Part shown: in pieces, positions 1-8,989 of the stretch
Position numbering within the stretch: position 1 is the first letter of the stretch
How the letters are laid out: each line of letters starts with the position of its first letter
Assembly (NCBI GenBank): GCA_035946625.1
Contig: DASYZE010000001.1
Coordinates: 24,509 to 88,508 of the forward strand
Reading direction: 5' to 3'
From: DASYXZ01 sp035946625
GTDB lineage: Bacteria > Acidobacteriota > Terriglobia > UBA7540
DNA length: 64,000 bases
Position numbers and translations under genes: made by a program
Notes under the pieces: generated by a model
What the model was told of the DNA's origin: nothing
Seen by the model: only the letters and a program-made list of their open reading frames with translations
The model's database searches: none

Positions 1-421
1 CGCTTGAAAGTGCACCTCCGCCTGCGCCCGCTGTACGCTGCATCGTAACCAGGTACCGCCGTCTCTCCTTTTCTTCCAATGCAAATCGAAACCGCCACCC
101 AGGTACGATCTCGTTTCGCTCGAATTGCGGCTTTGGGTTTCGCCTTGCGTGCTCCACCCTCTCCATAAATTGTCGAACTTTTTCCACTTTCAGCAAATTC
201 CTCGGTTCCGTGTACTGACCGCTGGCCTCAAAGTGGCATCTTTGGGCCGTATTAACCCATCGGAGAACTTGGATAGCGAGGAAATTGTCATCGAACGCAT
301 CTCCAGCCTGGTCCACTCTCCCGCGCGGGTCGAATGCCGGCACGTTCAATCTTGAAAGCGCGGTAAAGACTGGTAGGCCCGCCAGCGTCTTTATGAGACT
401 TCGTCGACTCGTTGCACGCAT
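1..421 (-). CDS. Partial exported hypothetical protein, pilin-like (runs off left edge)
   Basis: An open frame starts at the ATG at 419-421 and reads leftward without a stop to base 1, giving 140 codons. A strong ribosome binding site (GGAGGT on the minus strand, 429-434) sits 7 bases before the ATG. The N-terminus has a twin-arginine-like stretch (SRRSLIK) followed by a short hydrophobic run, so export is likely. After it comes a segment of the type AIQVLRWVNTAQ...GQYTEP...LL and later PGWRFRF...YLVT, which weakly resembles the exported pilin-like proteins common in Acidobacteriota. The function is not recognised and the 3' end is missing. The start and reading frame are well supported; the family assignment is a guess. 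Confidence 0.6.
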   Translation of the reverse strand, partial: MRATSRRSLIKTLAGLPVFTALSRLNVPAFDPRGRVDQAGDAFDDNFLAIQVLRWVNTAQRCHFEASGQYTEPRNLLKVEKVRQFMERVEHARRNPKPQFERNEIVPGWRFRFALEEKERRRYLVTMQRTAGAGGGALSS

Positions 422-605
422 AACCGTAACCTCCTCTTTTTGTGACTTAGAATTTTACATGCCACGCAAGATATTTTCACAACTAATCAATATTATCAAC
501 AATATAAGTCATATAGTGCTAAATTTTACGCAAAGCCTGAAAGCGGAAAACGTATGCTAAAGTTGCTATTTATAGGTCGAATTTGCTACGCAAGGCTTAG
601 GCCCG

Positions 606-943
606 CTACCCTCCCGAATGCCGCCTTAAATGGGAGCGGTAGTGTCCTGGCGTGTGGCCAAAGTTCCTCTTAAATTCGCGGGTGAAATGGGACTCGTCGG
701 AAAAACCCACTTGCGACATCACCTCTTTGACGTTAAGAAATGAACCTTCCAGGATGGTCCTCGCATGTTCCAGTCTGAGTGATTTTCGGAACTGCCCCAA
801 CGATGCGCTGGAGTCGCGCTTGAAGAGATGGAGGAGTCGGGAAGACGAGAAAGGTTCACCGACCTCGCCAGGTCGCTCATTGTGCCGGGTGAGCCCGGGG
901 AGCTTTTCAGGATCTCTCTTATTTGTCTGATCCGGTCGTCCAT
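606..943 (-). pseudogene. AraC-type helix-turn-helix regulator, frameshifted
   Basis: Two overlapping minus-strand frames make one AraC-family DNA-binding domain. The first runs from an ATG at 943 (MDDRIRQIREIL...) through SDLARSVNLS. The second supplies SSRLLHLFKRD...FRKSLRLEHAR and the usual second helix-turn-helix (VKEVMSQVGFSDESHFTREFKRNFG), ending at 606. One missing base near 847-855, in a run read as CTTTCTCG on the minus strand, separates them; adding one T restores VNLSSSRLL. The repaired protein would have about 112 residues, a lone HTH_18 domain with no ligand-binding domain. It is transcribed away from the ADOP permease, which it might have regulated. It may be a true pseudogene or a sequencing error. 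Confidence 0.75.
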
Positions 944-1311
944 TTTCACAGTATATGAGATAGGGACGGGACGCAACCTGACCGCGGATGGTCATTTGCT
1001 CCGCCGCTTGGCCCCGCGAAGCATTCTCGCCTAATCTCCAATCTGCCTTGTGGTCAGGTGGGGTGTCGATGTCCTAACTAGTCGCATAATTCGACCTTCA
1101 AAAAGGTTTCGACGCACACATGGGCTCCCCCGACCGTTCCGAAGTCGCGGAGATAAATTTGTAGCATTAATTTATTAAGGAAACAACTAAGTTAATAAAG
1201 CGGCATTTGACAAATGGTGGTGAACACGCTAAAAGGTACTATATCTGAGGGGTGTGTTCCTTGGGAGTTAAGCAGTCATCCTTGGTCTTGAACACTCCTT
1301 GGGGTGATTTG
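944..1311. other. Intergenic region before the ADOP permease
   Basis: No gene is seen here. The second half (about 1150-1250) is A+T-rich. A TTGACA hexamer at 1207-1212 could be a -35 element for the permease, but the -10 candidates (TAAAAG at about 1230, or TACTAT further on) are poor, so the promoter is only suggested. Confidence 0.35.
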
Positions 1312-3813
1312 ATGCAAAGCCTGCGGCGAGATGCGTCGTACGCGATCCGGACCCTCTCAGCGAGTCCTCTTTTCACATCGATGGTCGTCCTCTCGCTCAG
1401 CTTGGCCGTGGGTGGCGTCACTGTCGTTTTCAGCTTCATAGACGCAGTACTTCTTCGGCCATTCCCTTACCGAGATCCAGAACGGATGGTACTGTTGTGG
1501 GCTTCGAAGACCAAACAAATAACTCGCGGACTATCAGGGCCGGACCTTATTGACCTACGCTCCCAGAACAAAGTCTTTGAGGACGTTGTTCCATACGTCG
1601 GATATAGTGGTGAGCCTCTCGAATTCGGCAACGAGGGACTGCAAAAAGTGTATGGATTCTACGTAGGAGCAGGATTCTTTTCTCTGATGGGAGTAAGACC
1701 GTACCTGGGCAGGACTTTCCGACCCGACGAGGATCACCCCGGCGCAGAGAAGGTGGCTGTGCTTTCCTATTTGTTTTGGATGAACCGAATGGCAGGAAAT
1801 CCCGCAGCGGTCGGGAGCGCCGTTTCGGTCAGCGGCGAGCGTTACATAATTGTCGGTGTTATGCCTCCGAATTTCTTTTTTCCTGACGAGACGGTCGAAG
1901 TGTGGTTGCCCATCCTGCCCTCCCAGATCCTCCCTGATCGCGGCGCCCCGATGGTACACGCTGTGGCACGCGTTAGGGCGGGAGTAACCCTTGTCCAGGC
2001 CCAAGCCGAAGTTGACACAATCGTGCGTCGCATGGCATCGACATATCCCGAAACTGACAAGAACCTGACCATTGGCCTTTTTCCTGCTGTGAATGAGATC
2101 GTCGGCGATTATAGGGCTGCGCTATGGTCTCTTTTCGGCGGGAGCGCGCTCCTCCTGCTGATTGCGTGTGCGAACATCGCTCATATGCTTCTGGCGCGCG
2201 GCCTCCAACGCAGCAGCGAGATCGCTGTTCGCGTGGCGCTCGGTGCTTCGCGTGCGGCAATTTTCCGGCAGTTGCTGACGGAAAGCGTGCTTCTCGGCAT
2301 GGGAGGAGGGATTCTAGGTGCGTTGCTTGCCTTCTGGGGAGTACGCCTAATATTGGCCCTGGGGTTTTCGGATATCCCGCGGTTTGGCCAAGCAACGATG
2401 GACGGTAAAGTCCTCCTGTTTTGTCTGGCCGTCTCGTTCCTAACTGGAATACTTTTCGGACTGCCACCCGCCTTGCACACCTCTCGGCCGAACTTGATCG
2501 AATCACTCAAGCAAGGCGGCGTTTCATATTCGAGCGGCGTCGGGTCAAACCTACGCGATCTGCTTTTGGTAAGCGAAATCAGCTTTGCATTTGTCCTTAT
2601 GATTGGGGCGGGGTTACTGATTCGAAGTTTCGTTCGGCTGGCACGCCTCGACTGGGGGTTCCGTACAGATCACATCTTGGTGGTCGACGTCGACTGGCCC
2701 GACTTGTTCCACAACGATGGCGCCCGCGAGGCGGCGCTTGCCAGGCAGGTGCTGCCATCCTTGAGGGCGTTGCCACGGGTTGAGTCTGTCAGTTTCGGCC
2801 ACAGTTCGCTGATTAGCCATTACTCAGGCGCCCCGGGTTCGATGACGCTAAATGGCAAGACAATGGACGTTTGGCAAGCAGTCGCAGGGCCAGGATATTT
2901 TCAAACGCTTGGAATTCGGATACTCCGCGGCCGCGAGTTTATGGAATCCGATAACGAGCAGGCCCCCAAGTCGATCATAGTCGACAAGAACCTAGCGAGT
3001 CAACTTTGGCCCGGTGAAAACCCGGTGGGAAAAATATTGGTTTTGCCGGAAATGCGATTGGCCGCCTGGAACAAGGAAATGGCGCTCGTTGCCTCCCCTG
3101 TACACGGTGCGATCAGGAAACTGTTCCAGGATCCTGCGTCCTGGGACCAAATTCCCCGCCAAGTTATAGGTGTAGTTGAGGCAACGCGAACCTTCGGACT
3201 CCTGCCGCTGCAGTACTCGACTATTTACTATCCCTATCCACAGGCCCCCCGCGGTATGGCTATATTCTCGGAATCCTTTTTCCTGCGAACTTTGGGAGAC
3301 CCCTCAACGTTGACCAAGACCGCCCAAGAAGTCGTCCGAACGGTTGCTACCGGAGTAACCGTCGATGACGCTGAGACTCTACAGGAGCGCGCGACGGCCG
3401 CAATCGGCGGCAAAGGTTCCAATAAGCTTTTGATGCTTGTTGGTACGGGGACGAGCGCCCTGGGGCTCCTGCTTGCCACGCTCGGAATTTATGGCGTGTT
3501 AGGCTATTCAACTGCCTTGCGGACTAGGGAAATAGGAATCCGCATGGCTCTTGGCGCACAACAGTCCTCTATATTTCTGCTCATCCTTGGCCGAGCGCTT
3601 CTGCTGACGGTCGTCGGCGTGCTCTTCGGGCTGGCGGGCGCAATTACCAGCACAAAAATACTGGGGAGCTACCTTTTTGGGGTGACGCCGACCGACCCCG
3701 CAACCTTCGCGGCTTCGGGTTTCTTATTCCTAGGAGTTGCCTTTATCGCCTCCTTCTGGCCTGCGCGACGCGCGATGCTCACCGAGCCACTTTCCGCGCT
3801 CCGTCATGAATAA
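1312..3813 (+). CDS. ADOP-family ABC transporter permease (MacB/FtsX-like)
   Basis: This 833-residue inner-membrane protein has the duplicated layout of the acidobacterial duplicated orphan permeases: an N-terminal transmembrane helix (about residues 20-45), a MacB periplasmic core domain, an FtsX permease domain of three helices, a second periplasmic core domain, and a C-terminal FtsX domain. The two FtsX domains carry the paired signatures SEIAVRVALGAS and REIGIRMALGAQ. The family is thought to export peptides, lipids or other small molecules with a separately encoded ATPase; none is seen in the window. An in-frame start exists at 1252, but the ATG at 1312 follows a GGGGTG and begins with the typical basic stretch MQSLRRD, so it was chosen. 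The A+T-richer base use matches the rest of the 1-4160 segment. Confidence 0.9.
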   Translation: MQSLRRDASYAIRTLSASPLFTSMVVLSLSLAVGGVTVVFSFIDAVLLRPFPYRDPERMVLLWASKTKQITRGLSGPDLIDLRSQNKVFEDVVPYVGYSGEPLEFGNEGLQKVYGFYVGAGFFSLMGVRPYLGRTFRPDEDHPGAEKVAVLSYLFWMNRMAGNPAAVGSAVSVSGERYIIVGVMPPNFFFPDETVEVWLPILPSQILPDRGAPMVHAVARVRAGVTLVQAQAEVDTIVRRMASTYPETDKNLTIGLFPAVNEIVGDYRAALWSLFGGSALLLLIACANIAHMLLARGLQRSSEIAVRVALGASRAAIFRQLLTESVLLGMGGGILGALLAFWGVRLILALGFSDIPRFGQATMDGKVLLFCLAVSFLTGILFGLPPALHTSRPNLIESLKQGGVSYSSGVGSNLRDLLLVSEISFAFVLMIGAGLLIRSFVRLARLDWGFRTDHILVVDVDWPDLFHNDGAREAALARQVLPSLRALPRVESVSFGHSSLISHYSGAPGSMTLNGKTMDVWQAVAGPGYFQTLGIRILRGREFMESDNEQAPKSIIVDKNLASQLWPGENPVGKILVLPEMRLAAWNKEMALVASPVHGAIRKLFQDPASWDQIPRQVIGVVEATRTFGLLPLQYSTIYYPYPQAPRGMAIFSESFFLRTLGDPSTLTKTAQEVVRTVATGVTVDDAETLQERATAAIGGKGSNKLLMLVGTGTSALGLLLATLGIYGVLGYSTALRTREIGIRMALGAQQSSIFLLILGRALLLTVVGVLFGLAGAITSTKILGSYLFGVTPTDPATFAASGFLFLGVAFIASFWPARRAMLTEPLSALRHE

Positions 3814-4112
3814 GCCATGGCGTCGTATCCAAGTACTCGATCCTTTTGAAAAGGCCGCGCGTTGAGGAAGCGGATGTGCGGGCTTGCGTCAGATCACCAC
3901 GGACGATTTGGTCATCTGCCGATTCTTTCGTAAGGCGGGTAATAGCGCTATATCAACTTAAGGAGCGAATTAACCGTAGCTGATTTTGTCGCTGTCAAAG
4001 CATCTTGTTTCAATCAGATTCAACAAAGGTCAAGACGCGGCTGCAAAGCTTTTCCTTCCAATCACTTATAGTCAGCAAAAATTAATAGGTTCCAATATTT
4101 GCTTGAGTCCGA
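3814..4112. other. Intergenic region, no gene seen
   Basis: This stretch lies between the permease stop and the tRNA fragment. It is moderately A+T-rich and shows no convincing reading frame or terminator hairpin. If the tRNA fragment is an attachment site, this would be the terminal non-coding part of an inserted element. Confidence 0.3.
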
Positions 4113-4157
4113 TTTGCAACCAGGGGGTCGGGAGTTCGATCCTCCCCAGGTCCACCA
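4113..4157 (+). tRNA. 3' half of tRNA-Ala(UGC), probable attachment-site remnant
   Basis: From base 4113 the sequence follows canonical tRNA spacing exactly. It shows the anticodon loop TTTGCAA (anticodon TGC), the 3' strand of the anticodon stem CCAGG, a 5-base variable loop, a perfect T-arm (GGGAG / TTCGATC / CTCCC), the 3' acceptor strand CAGGTCC, discriminator A, and CCA at 4155-4157. Acceptor position 70 is T, fitting the G3:U70 identity pair of tRNA-Ala. No matching 5' half (GGACCTG..., D-arm, CCTGG) lies upstream, so this is a fragment that starts at the anticodon loop. Tyrosine recombinases often recombine tRNA genes there and leave such 3' duplicates. Confidence 0.7.
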
Positions 4158-4272
4158 ATCCTTTTTCCCTTCGCCAGTGACCCCTGCCACTTGAATAGGC
4201 AAATCGGATGAATTGAGATATTGTTTCCACGCCGGGGTATTGTCCCGGAGCGCCCCACCCAGGAGGACCCGT

Positions 4273-6531
4273 ATGCGATGCCTCATTTTAACTGCTTGCC
4301 TGCTGATTCCTGCCGTGACGATGGCGCAGAGCGGCGCCACCGGCCCGCTCGACCCGCTGGAGTTTTCGCGGATCAAGACTTTCGGGGCCTACCGCTCCTC
4401 CAGCAACAATCTCTATCAGGACAGCAATGACGACAGCAAGCATCCCATCCCGGGCGAGGTGCTGGTGCTGGCGGACCTGAAAGGGCCGGGCATCGTCACC
4501 CACATCTGGGTGACGGTTGCGGACAATGAGTTCGCGTGGCCGCGTCTTTTGCGGCTGCGCGTTTATTACGACGGGAGCAAGACCCCCAGCGTGGACGTTC
4601 CGCTCGGCGACTTTTTCGGAGTGGGGCACGGCTACGAGCGCGATCTGAATTCGATGATGGTTCGGGACGCTTCGCTGGGCCGCGCGCGCAACTCCTACTG
4701 GCCCATGCCTTTCAGGAAATCCTGCAAGATCACTATCACCAATGAGGGCCGCCGGCCCGTTTCCAGCCTTTACTATCATGTGGATTGGCAAAAGCACGAT
4801 TCGTTGCCGGAAGATATTGGGTATTTTCACGCCTATTATCGGCAAGGCACGCCACCGCCGACGGGGAAACTTTATACGTTTTTGAATATTCAGGGCGCGG
4901 GCCAATACGTGGGCACGGTGCTGAATATCGTCCAAACCCAAATGGGCTGGTTTGGCGAGGGCGATGACATGTTCTATGTGGACGGTGAAGCCACGCCACG
5001 AATTGAGGGCACAGGGACCGAAGACTATTTCAACGATGCGTGGGGGCTGCGCGTTTCCGACGGCGCGTGGACCGGCATCCCGGTGGCCGAAGGCGAGGGC
5101 TTTGGCGCCCGCCTCACCGGTTATCGCTGGCACGTGGTGGACCCAGTGCCTTTCAAGAAATCTTTGCGCGTCGGCATCGAACATTTTGGCTGGACGTATA
5201 ACGCGGACGGAACTGCGCGCTCCGGCTTCGAGGAGCGCTCCGACTTTTTTTCCAGCGTGGCCTTCTGGTATCAGAAGGGCGTCAACCAGGACCTGCCCGA
5301 GCCTCCTTATGGTTCCGCCCGCCTGCCTCTGGGCAACGCCTTGCAGATTGAGGTGGAAAACAACCTGAAATATGTGACCACGGAAAAAGGCGAAGCGTCG
5401 GTGCAGAAGGAAGTCTTCTGGTCGAAAGACCTGCTCTTTTTGCACGGGCAGGACGCGGGCGCCAAAATGAATGTCCCTTTCGATGTGCCCAAAGACGGGT
5501 TTTACGAAGTGGTAGCCCTGATTGCGCAGGCGCCGGATTACGGCGACTTCGTGGCTACTCTCGACGGCAAAAAAACCAACTCGACGATGATTACCTGGGG
5601 GCCACTCCGTACGCAGGAGCCTCCGGTGGAAGTGATCCACAACTATAACCAGGAAATATTTGTGGGCGTCGATCACCGGCTGGGCTGGTTCAAGCTCAGC
5701 AAGGGCCGGCACATCCTTACTTTCACCTGCGTGGGCAAAGACCCGCTCTCCAGCGGCTACAACCTGGGGATCGACGCGGTGGTGCTGGAGGAAGTTAAAA
5801 ATGGTGAGGCGATGGCGAATGTCACCGGCGCCGGCTTGCCTCGTTACGAAACTCCGGAGGCGGCGGTCGCCGCGCATCCGCCGGACATCGGCATCGTTTA
5901 TCGCGGCCAACCCCTGCACTATTACGTCAATCGACTCGGGAGCGCCACACCTTCGCAGCGCGCGGATATATTGCGGGCAATCGGGTCGTTTGAAGCAGGC
6001 GCGGCTCCGGCACTGGACCGCCTCACCGCCACCCTCTCCGACCCCAATCCGGAGGTGCGAGCTGCTGCGGCTTGGGCGATTTACCGCTTGGGCCCCAAAG
6101 GTGCGCCGGCGGTTGGCGAGGTAGCCAGGCTGCTCAAGGATGAAAATATTCAGGTCCGCGAATTTGCCACCCTCGCCCTGCGAGGAATGGGCAAAGGTGC
6201 CGCGCCTGCTATTCCAGAACTCTGTGCGGCGTTGCGCGATCCGGAACCATCCGTCAGCATGTCTGCGGCGGTGGCGCTGGGAAAGATGGGTTCATCGGCC
6301 AAATCCGCGGTTCCGGCGCTAGCCAGCAAGCTGGAAGTTCCCAACCCCCAGGATCTTTCGAATGCGGAAGTGCAGGTGCTGCGCAACGTGGTCAACGCCC
6401 TTGCTGACATTGGTCCGGACGCGCGCAGCGCCATCCCGGCCCTGAAAACGGTGCAACACTTGCGCGTGAAATACATCGCGGAGGAGGCGATCGCAAAAAT
6501 CGAAGGCCATCCTATGCCGACCTGGCACTGA
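4273..6531 (+). CDS. Secreted DUF2961 protein with C-terminal HEAT repeats
   Basis: This 752-residue protein starts at the ATG at 4273, chosen because AGGAGG lies at 4261-4266 and because it opens a signal peptide (MRCLILTACLLIPAVTMAQ). The mature N-terminal part (to about residue 360) is a DUF2961 domain, with motifs such as GPGIVTHIW, YYDGSKTPSVDVPLGDFFG and the acidic GTGTEDYF. DUF2961 proteins are exported, and some are glycan-cleaving enzymes. A central beta-rich region of about 150 residues follows. The last 190 residues hold four or five HEAT/PBS-type repeats (for example DPNPEVRAAAAWAIYRLG and DPEPSVSMSAAVALGKMG), probably a protein-binding scaffold. It is the first gene after the tRNA fragment. 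The exact substrate is unknown. Confidence 0.85.
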   Translation: MRCLILTACLLIPAVTMAQSGATGPLDPLEFSRIKTFGAYRSSSNNLYQDSNDDSKHPIPGEVLVLADLKGPGIVTHIWVTVADNEFAWPRLLRLRVYYDGSKTPSVDVPLGDFFGVGHGYERDLNSMMVRDASLGRARNSYWPMPFRKSCKITITNEGRRPVSSLYYHVDWQKHDSLPEDIGYFHAYYRQGTPPPTGKLYTFLNIQGAGQYVGTVLNIVQTQMGWFGEGDDMFYVDGEATPRIEGTGTEDYFNDAWGLRVSDGAWTGIPVAEGEGFGARLTGYRWHVVDPVPFKKSLRVGIEHFGWTYNADGTARSGFEERSDFFSSVAFWYQKGVNQDLPEPPYGSARLPLGNALQIEVENNLKYVTTEKGEASVQKEVFWSKDLLFLHGQDAGAKMNVPFDVPKDGFYEVVALIAQAPDYGDFVATLDGKKTNSTMITWGPLRTQEPPVEVIHNYNQEIFVGVDHRLGWFKLSKGRHILTFTCVGKDPLSSGYNLGIDAVVLEEVKNGEAMANVTGAGLPRYETPEAAVAAHPPDIGIVYRGQPLHYYVNRLGSATPSQRADILRAIGSFEAGAAPALDRLTATLSDPNPEVRAAAAWAIYRLGPKGAPAVGEVARLLKDENIQVREFATLALRGMGKGAAPAIPELCAALRDPEPSVSMSAAVALGKMGSSAKSAVPALASKLEVPNPQDLSNAEVQVLRNVVNALADIGPDARSAIPALKTVQHLRVKYIAEEAIAKIEGHPMPTWH

Positions 6532-6669
6532 AAAGTGCCGCTCTTGTCCGAACCTGCTGGCTGGTGGAGCGTGAGGCAGGTTTACGGTGTGAGTGTCCAA
6601 CCGGGGCTGGGTGGCAAGGCTTCCGATAGGATCAGGGCCCGGCATTATGACGAGGGCGCGAGGGCGGGC

Positions 6670-7305
6670 CTAATTAGTTTCCTCTTTGCCGTGGCTGATG
6701 CGGACAAGCTCGATACGAGTAGTGCTGCCTTCGTCCTTGAGTGATACCACTTTCTCACTCTCGCTCCGCTTGATTTCGAAGACGGTTCGCCCTTCTCTGT
6801 CCCTGCGGATGAAGTTGCCATCTTCCTTGCCCCAGTGGCCCGAATCAAAATCGCCGCTTTTGGGAATGAACTTGCCCTCCCTGGCGGTCAGCCGTTCCTG
6901 GTAGAAGTCTTTGACTTTATCGAAGGCATCAGGAGTTTCGAACTTGCCCACCACGATGCGTGCCATGTTGTCCCCAAACTGCATATTCACTGTGGCATCG
7001 TTATGATCGGAAACGGTTTTGGCGCCGGGATAAATGGGGAGGCCCAGGCTCGCCTCGTTGACCCCTTTGTTGACTTCGATCCCTCCAAATGGGGTCTTGA
7101 TGGAAACTTCCTTCTTGTCCCCGCCCTGGTCGTTCACCTGGATATTGAGGCCGTGGGTGAGAATGCGAAACCCCACCCAAATTCCCATCAACGAAACCAA
7201 AACAATGAAAGCCAAGACCAAAAGGGCGATGGCTATGACGTGGCTGCCCGTTCGTGGGGGCGCGGGCGGGGCCGGCGGACGCGGCGGTTGTGGAATGGTT
7301 GCCAT
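6670..7305 (-). CDS. Hypothetical membrane-anchored protein with proline-rich N-terminus
   Basis: The 211-residue protein starts at an ATG behind AGGAGG. It opens with a proline-rich cytoplasmic tail (about 20 residues, repeated PPAPP), then one long transmembrane helix (residues 23-48) and a soluble domain of about 160 residues facing outward. The soluble part includes LPIYPGAK and a charged segment with ...DAFDKVKDFYQERL. Such YPGAK-containing domains are common in hypothetical proteins of this phylum. No catalytic motif is seen. It sits downstream of glpX on the same strand with about 190 bases between, so co-transcription is uncertain. Confidence 0.7.
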   Translation of the reverse strand: MATIPQPPRPPAPPAPPRTGSHVIAIALLVLAFIVLVSLMGIWVGFRILTHGLNIQVNDQGGDKKEVSIKTPFGGIEVNKGVNEASLGLPIYPGAKTVSDHNDATVNMQFGDNMARIVVGKFETPDAFDKVKDFYQERLTAREGKFIPKSGDFDSGHWGKEDGNFIRRDREGRTVFEIKRSESEKVVSLKDEGSTTRIELVRISHGKEETN

Positions 7306-7310
7306 AAGTC

Positions 7311-7352
7311 CTCCTTGTCGGAAGTCAGTGGTCAGTTATCAGTGCTCAGTTA
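7311..7352. repeat. CAGT-type short repeats
   Basis: A cluster of degenerate TCAGT units (GTCAGTGGTCAGTTATCAGTGC and following) lies just before the start of the membrane-anchored protein. A related array lies at 10570-10604. Such dispersed iterated CAGT tracts occur between genes in several phyla; the function is unknown. Confidence 0.5.
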
Positions 7353-7498
7353 CAGCCCAATCCAGAAAACGTTTTCCCATACCTGTCCCACCCAGCTCGG
7401 CCCTCCATGAAAGAATACGTTTCCCGTCCGGTTAAAGTTCCTCGGCGGCGACGGTCGGCCGGAGTAACAACGGATGGCTGACCCCTGCCCGCGGGCCA

Positions 7499-8479
7499 CT
7501 AAAACCTTACTTTTACGTCCGGTCGCTTGGAGAGATGTACGGAGTCAATGAACCGGACCTGGCGCGTGCTCAAGGTCATCACCAACGATTGGGTGCGAAT
7601 GCCGTCGCCGGAAAAGCGCACACCTTTCAGAAGGCTGCCCTCGGTCACGCCGGTGGCGGCAAAAATGATTTCATTGCCGGGCGCGAGGTCGTGGGTGGAA
7701 TAAACCTTTTTCAGGTCCTGCACGCCCATGGACTTTATTCTTTCCGCTTGCTGCGCGTCTTTAATCACCAGCCGCCCCTGGATCTCCCCGTTCAAACACC
7801 GCAGCGCCGCGGCGGTCAGAACGCCTTCGGGCGCGCCGCCAATGCCCATCACCGCATGCACTCCGCGCCCCACCACGGCGGCTGCGATGCCGGCGGAGAG
7901 GTCTCCGTCACCGATTAGCCGGATGCGCGCGCCGGCTTGGCGGATATCGGCGATCAATTTTTCGTGGCGCGGGCGGTCGAGCACAATCACCACCAGGTCT
8001 TCCACGTTGCGTTCCATGCGCCGCGCGATGGCGCGCAGATTGTCGCGCACGGGAGCGTCCAAGTCGACCGCGCCCTTGGACGCCGGGCCCACGATAATCT
8101 TTTCCATGTAGCAATCCGGGGCGTGCAAAAGCCCGCCGTGCTCCGAAGCCGCCAGCGTGGTAATGGCGCCTGGCGCTCCCGTGGCGCAGAGGTTGGTGCC
8201 CTCCAGGGGATCGACGGCGATATCAATCTCGCGCACCGTGTCGCTGTACTCTTTCTTCAGGCCCACTTTCTCGCCGATGTAAAGCATGGGCGCTTCGTCG
8301 CGCTCGCCCTCGCCAATCACGATGGTGGCGGCCACGGGCACCGTGTCGAGCACGCGGCGCATCGCCTCCACGGCGGCCCGGTCGGCATCATGGCGGTCGC
8401 CGCGGCCCATGGTCCGCGCCGCATCAATCGCCGCTTCTTCCACCACCCGCACAAATTCGAGAGACAGTTCGCCTTCCAT
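7499..8479 (-). CDS. glpX: Fructose-1,6-bisphosphatase class II (GlpX)
   Basis: This 326-residue enzyme hydrolyses fructose 1,6-bisphosphate to fructose 6-phosphate in gluconeogenesis, using divalent metal. The class II signatures are clear: GRGDRHDADRAAVEAMR near the N-terminus, IGEGERDEAPMLYIGE (about residues 57-72), the metal-binding DPLEGTN (about 92-98), and GIGGAPEGVLTAAALRCL. Length matches the family. The ATG at 8479 follows AGGGGG at a 5-base distance and is preferred over the TTG one codon earlier. Carbon flow toward gluconeogenesis fits the gpmA gene and the lactate genes elsewhere in the window. Confidence 0.95.
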   Translation of the reverse strand: MEGELSLEFVRVVEEAAIDAARTMGRGDRHDADRAAVEAMRRVLDTVPVAATIVIGEGERDEAPMLYIGEKVGLKKEYSDTVREIDIAVDPLEGTNLCATGAPGAITTLAASEHGGLLHAPDCYMEKIIVGPASKGAVDLDAPVRDNLRAIARRMERNVEDLVVIVLDRPRHEKLIADIRQAGARIRLIGDGDLSAGIAAAVVGRGVHAVMGIGGAPEGVLTAAALRCLNGEIQGRLVIKDAQQAERIKSMGVQDLKKVYSTHDLAPGNEIIFAATGVTEGSLLKGVRFSGDGIRTQSLVMTLSTRQVRFIDSVHLSKRPDVKVRF

Positions 8480-8683
8480 CAAGCCCCCTATTCGCGCACG
8501 CTCTCCAGGTTCAAGTAGTATCCATCCTGTCTACCGCGCCCAGTTTAGCTTAAGAAGTCTAAGTTGAAAGCAGATTGTTGAAACGGCGCAGCGCCAGATT
8601 TGTCGCCCAACTCTAGCGACACTACCCGCGATTTGATTCTCTTGAGCGGATGACATATACTTGCAATATAGGGGGGACTGCCA

Positions 8684-8989
8684 ATGGCAACCTCGGCCAG
8701 CCCGACGACTGTTTACCTGACGCCCCGACAACGGAAGGGGTTATTTCAGAAGGCACGAAAACGCAGGACAGGTTTTTCTGAGGAGCTGCGCGCAGCCGTG
8801 GACTTCTATCTGGATCTTCCGCCCGACTTCGATGAGAAGGCCATGGAGTCGCTGGCGCTGGAAGCATCGGAATCAGCCGACCGGAGCATAGCCCGCATCG
8901 ACGAAACCATCGCACGGCTCAAGACCACCGTTAAGAAAATGGATGGGATTGATCGGAGACTCGATGAGCTTGACACAGAGCACTTTTGA
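8684..8989 (+). CDS. Small hypothetical protein, antitoxin-like fold possible
   Basis: This 101-residue protein is preceded by AGGGGGG at a suitable distance. Its N-terminus (TTVYLTPRQRKGLFQKARKR...SEELRAAVDFYL) looks like a strand followed by helices, as in ribbon-helix-helix DNA-binding proteins, and is strongly basic. The C-terminal half is a charged helix likely to form a coiled coil (RSIARIDETIARLKTTVKKMDGIDRRLDELD). Its end overlaps the start of the next gene by 26 bases, so the two are almost certainly co-translated. The function is not recognised; a DNA-binding or antitoxin role is only inferred. Confidence 0.65.
   Translation: MATSASPTTVYLTPRQRKGLFQKARKRRTGFSEELRAAVDFYLDLPPDFDEKAMESLALEASESADRSIARIDETIARLKTTVKKMDGIDRRLDELDTEHF

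Noticed and set aside
4062..4376. Minus-strand peptide containing GGSNSRPPGCKSD
   Set aside because: This is a well-known false translation of the complement of a tRNA gene and here arises from the tRNA-Ala fragment.
4288..5919. 543-codon open frame on the minus strand
   Set aside because: It lies antisense to the DUF2961 gene, has no domain, and its His/Arg-rich composition is typical of the complementary frame of G+C-rich coding DNA.
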